Source of the DNA: Stieleria bergensis
GTDB lineage: Bacteria > Planctomycetota > Planctomycetia > Pirellulales > Pirellulaceae
Assembly: GCA_007745635.1 (NCBI GenBank)
Contig: CP036272.1
Location: forward strand, 2,089,900 to 2,153,899
Length of the DNA: 64,000 bases
Reading direction: 5' to 3'
The translations under genes and the position numbers were made by a program. This document shows, piece by piece, positions 63,837 through 64,000 of this stretch; within the stretch, counting starts at the first letter, position 1, and each line of letters opens with the position of its first letter. The notes beneath the pieces were generated by a model. The model did no database searches and was not told where the DNA came from. It saw only the letters and a program-made list of their open reading frames with translations.

Positions 63837-64000
63837 TCTTGGCGCTTGCTTGTCTGGCTTTGCTGCTCTGTGCCCTGCCCTTGTTGATGTTCGTCAAGAA
63901 CATGCCTCTGTTTTGTGATCCGATCGAACAGTTGGATGTTCAAGCCAAGCAGCATCAACCCGGAGTCTCGCTGTTGATTCCGGCTCGCGACGAACAGGCA
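63833..64000 (+). CDS. Glycosyltransferase family 2, N-terminal part (CrtQ-like), cut by the window edge
   Basis: 56 codons with no stop before the edge, starting at the ATG that overlaps the acyltransferase stop (ATGA). A hydrophobic N-terminal anchor (residues about 2-21) is followed by GVSLLIPARDEQA, the first beta strand and Asp/Glu-rich loop of a GT-A glycosyltransferase. Given the gene order it may be the CrtQ-type glucosyltransferase of a C30 carotenoid. The catalytic part is outside the window. Confidence 0.65.
   Translation, partial: MILALACLALLLCALPLLMFVKNMPLFCDPIEQLDVQAKQHQPGVSLLIPARDEQA

Overview
The window reads as a chromosome segment of a planctomycete, most like Rhodopirellula and relatives. 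GC is moderate (about 55% by eye, not computed). The markers for this are a giant surface protein opening with the planctomycete LEPR-XLL-type N-terminus and a DUF4347 domain, an Arg/Cys-type sulfatase, DUF1080-like laminin-G proteins, a flotillin operon carrying a giant AAA+ ATPase, and a squalene-type (C30) carotenoid cluster. Genes are mostly monocistronic or in short operons, clear Shine-Dalgarno sites are rare, and several starts are GTG or TTG. No plasmid, prophage, IS element or CRISPR array is visible.

Layout. 0-4 kb: a small hypothetical gene, a CsrA with a long extra tail behind a sigma-54-like promoter, and a lipase-like lipoprotein. 4-8.2 kb: two tRNA-Leu genes in opposite orientation flank an ArnT/GT39 glycosyltransferase, a divergent PAP2 phosphatase and a DUF2513 protein. 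8.3-15.7 kb, minus strand: a proline-rich secreted protein, a protease/laminin-G/transglutaminase-like fusion, a PAS histidine kinase and a receiver-PAS-kinase hybrid. 16-19.7 kb, plus strand: a tightly packed G3E GTPase, SGNH protein and MBOAT acyltransferase. 19.7-27 kb: a 2423-residue adhesin-like protein. 27.4-37.5 kb: a hypothetical protein, a DUF1080-like protein, RecQ with an extended tail, FtsH, a thioredoxin-like [2Fe-2S] ferredoxin and an FkbM methyltransferase. 37.5-39.4 kb: a gene-free island of mosaic dispersed repeats. 39.7-51.9 kb: an SDR oxidoreductase, then the minus-strand set NfeD/YqiJ-like, flotillin and giant AAA+ ATPase, then an M50 protease, an RbsD/FucU mutarotase and a membrane protein. 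52.4-59.7 kb: an outer-membrane beta-barrel, an M13 peptidase, a sulfatase and a duplicated parvulin-like PPIase. 59.8 kb to the right edge: an aldehyde dehydrogenase, a carotenoid desaturase/oxygenase, an acyltransferase and a truncated glycosyltransferase, matching the enzyme set that finishes a C30 carotenoid of the staphyloxanthin type.

Themes. Many products act at the envelope: ArnT-like transferase, PAP2, SGNH/MBOAT acylation, adhesin, flotillin/NfeD raft module, FtsH and M50 proteases, PPIase, carotenoid. The most unusual genome-level feature is the large number of short tandem duplications (13-20 bp units, 2 to about 15 copies) in non-coding DNA, several lying on or just after stop codons, together with the repeat island at 37.5-39.4 kb. 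All functional calls rest on motif reading and memory of families; no search was run.
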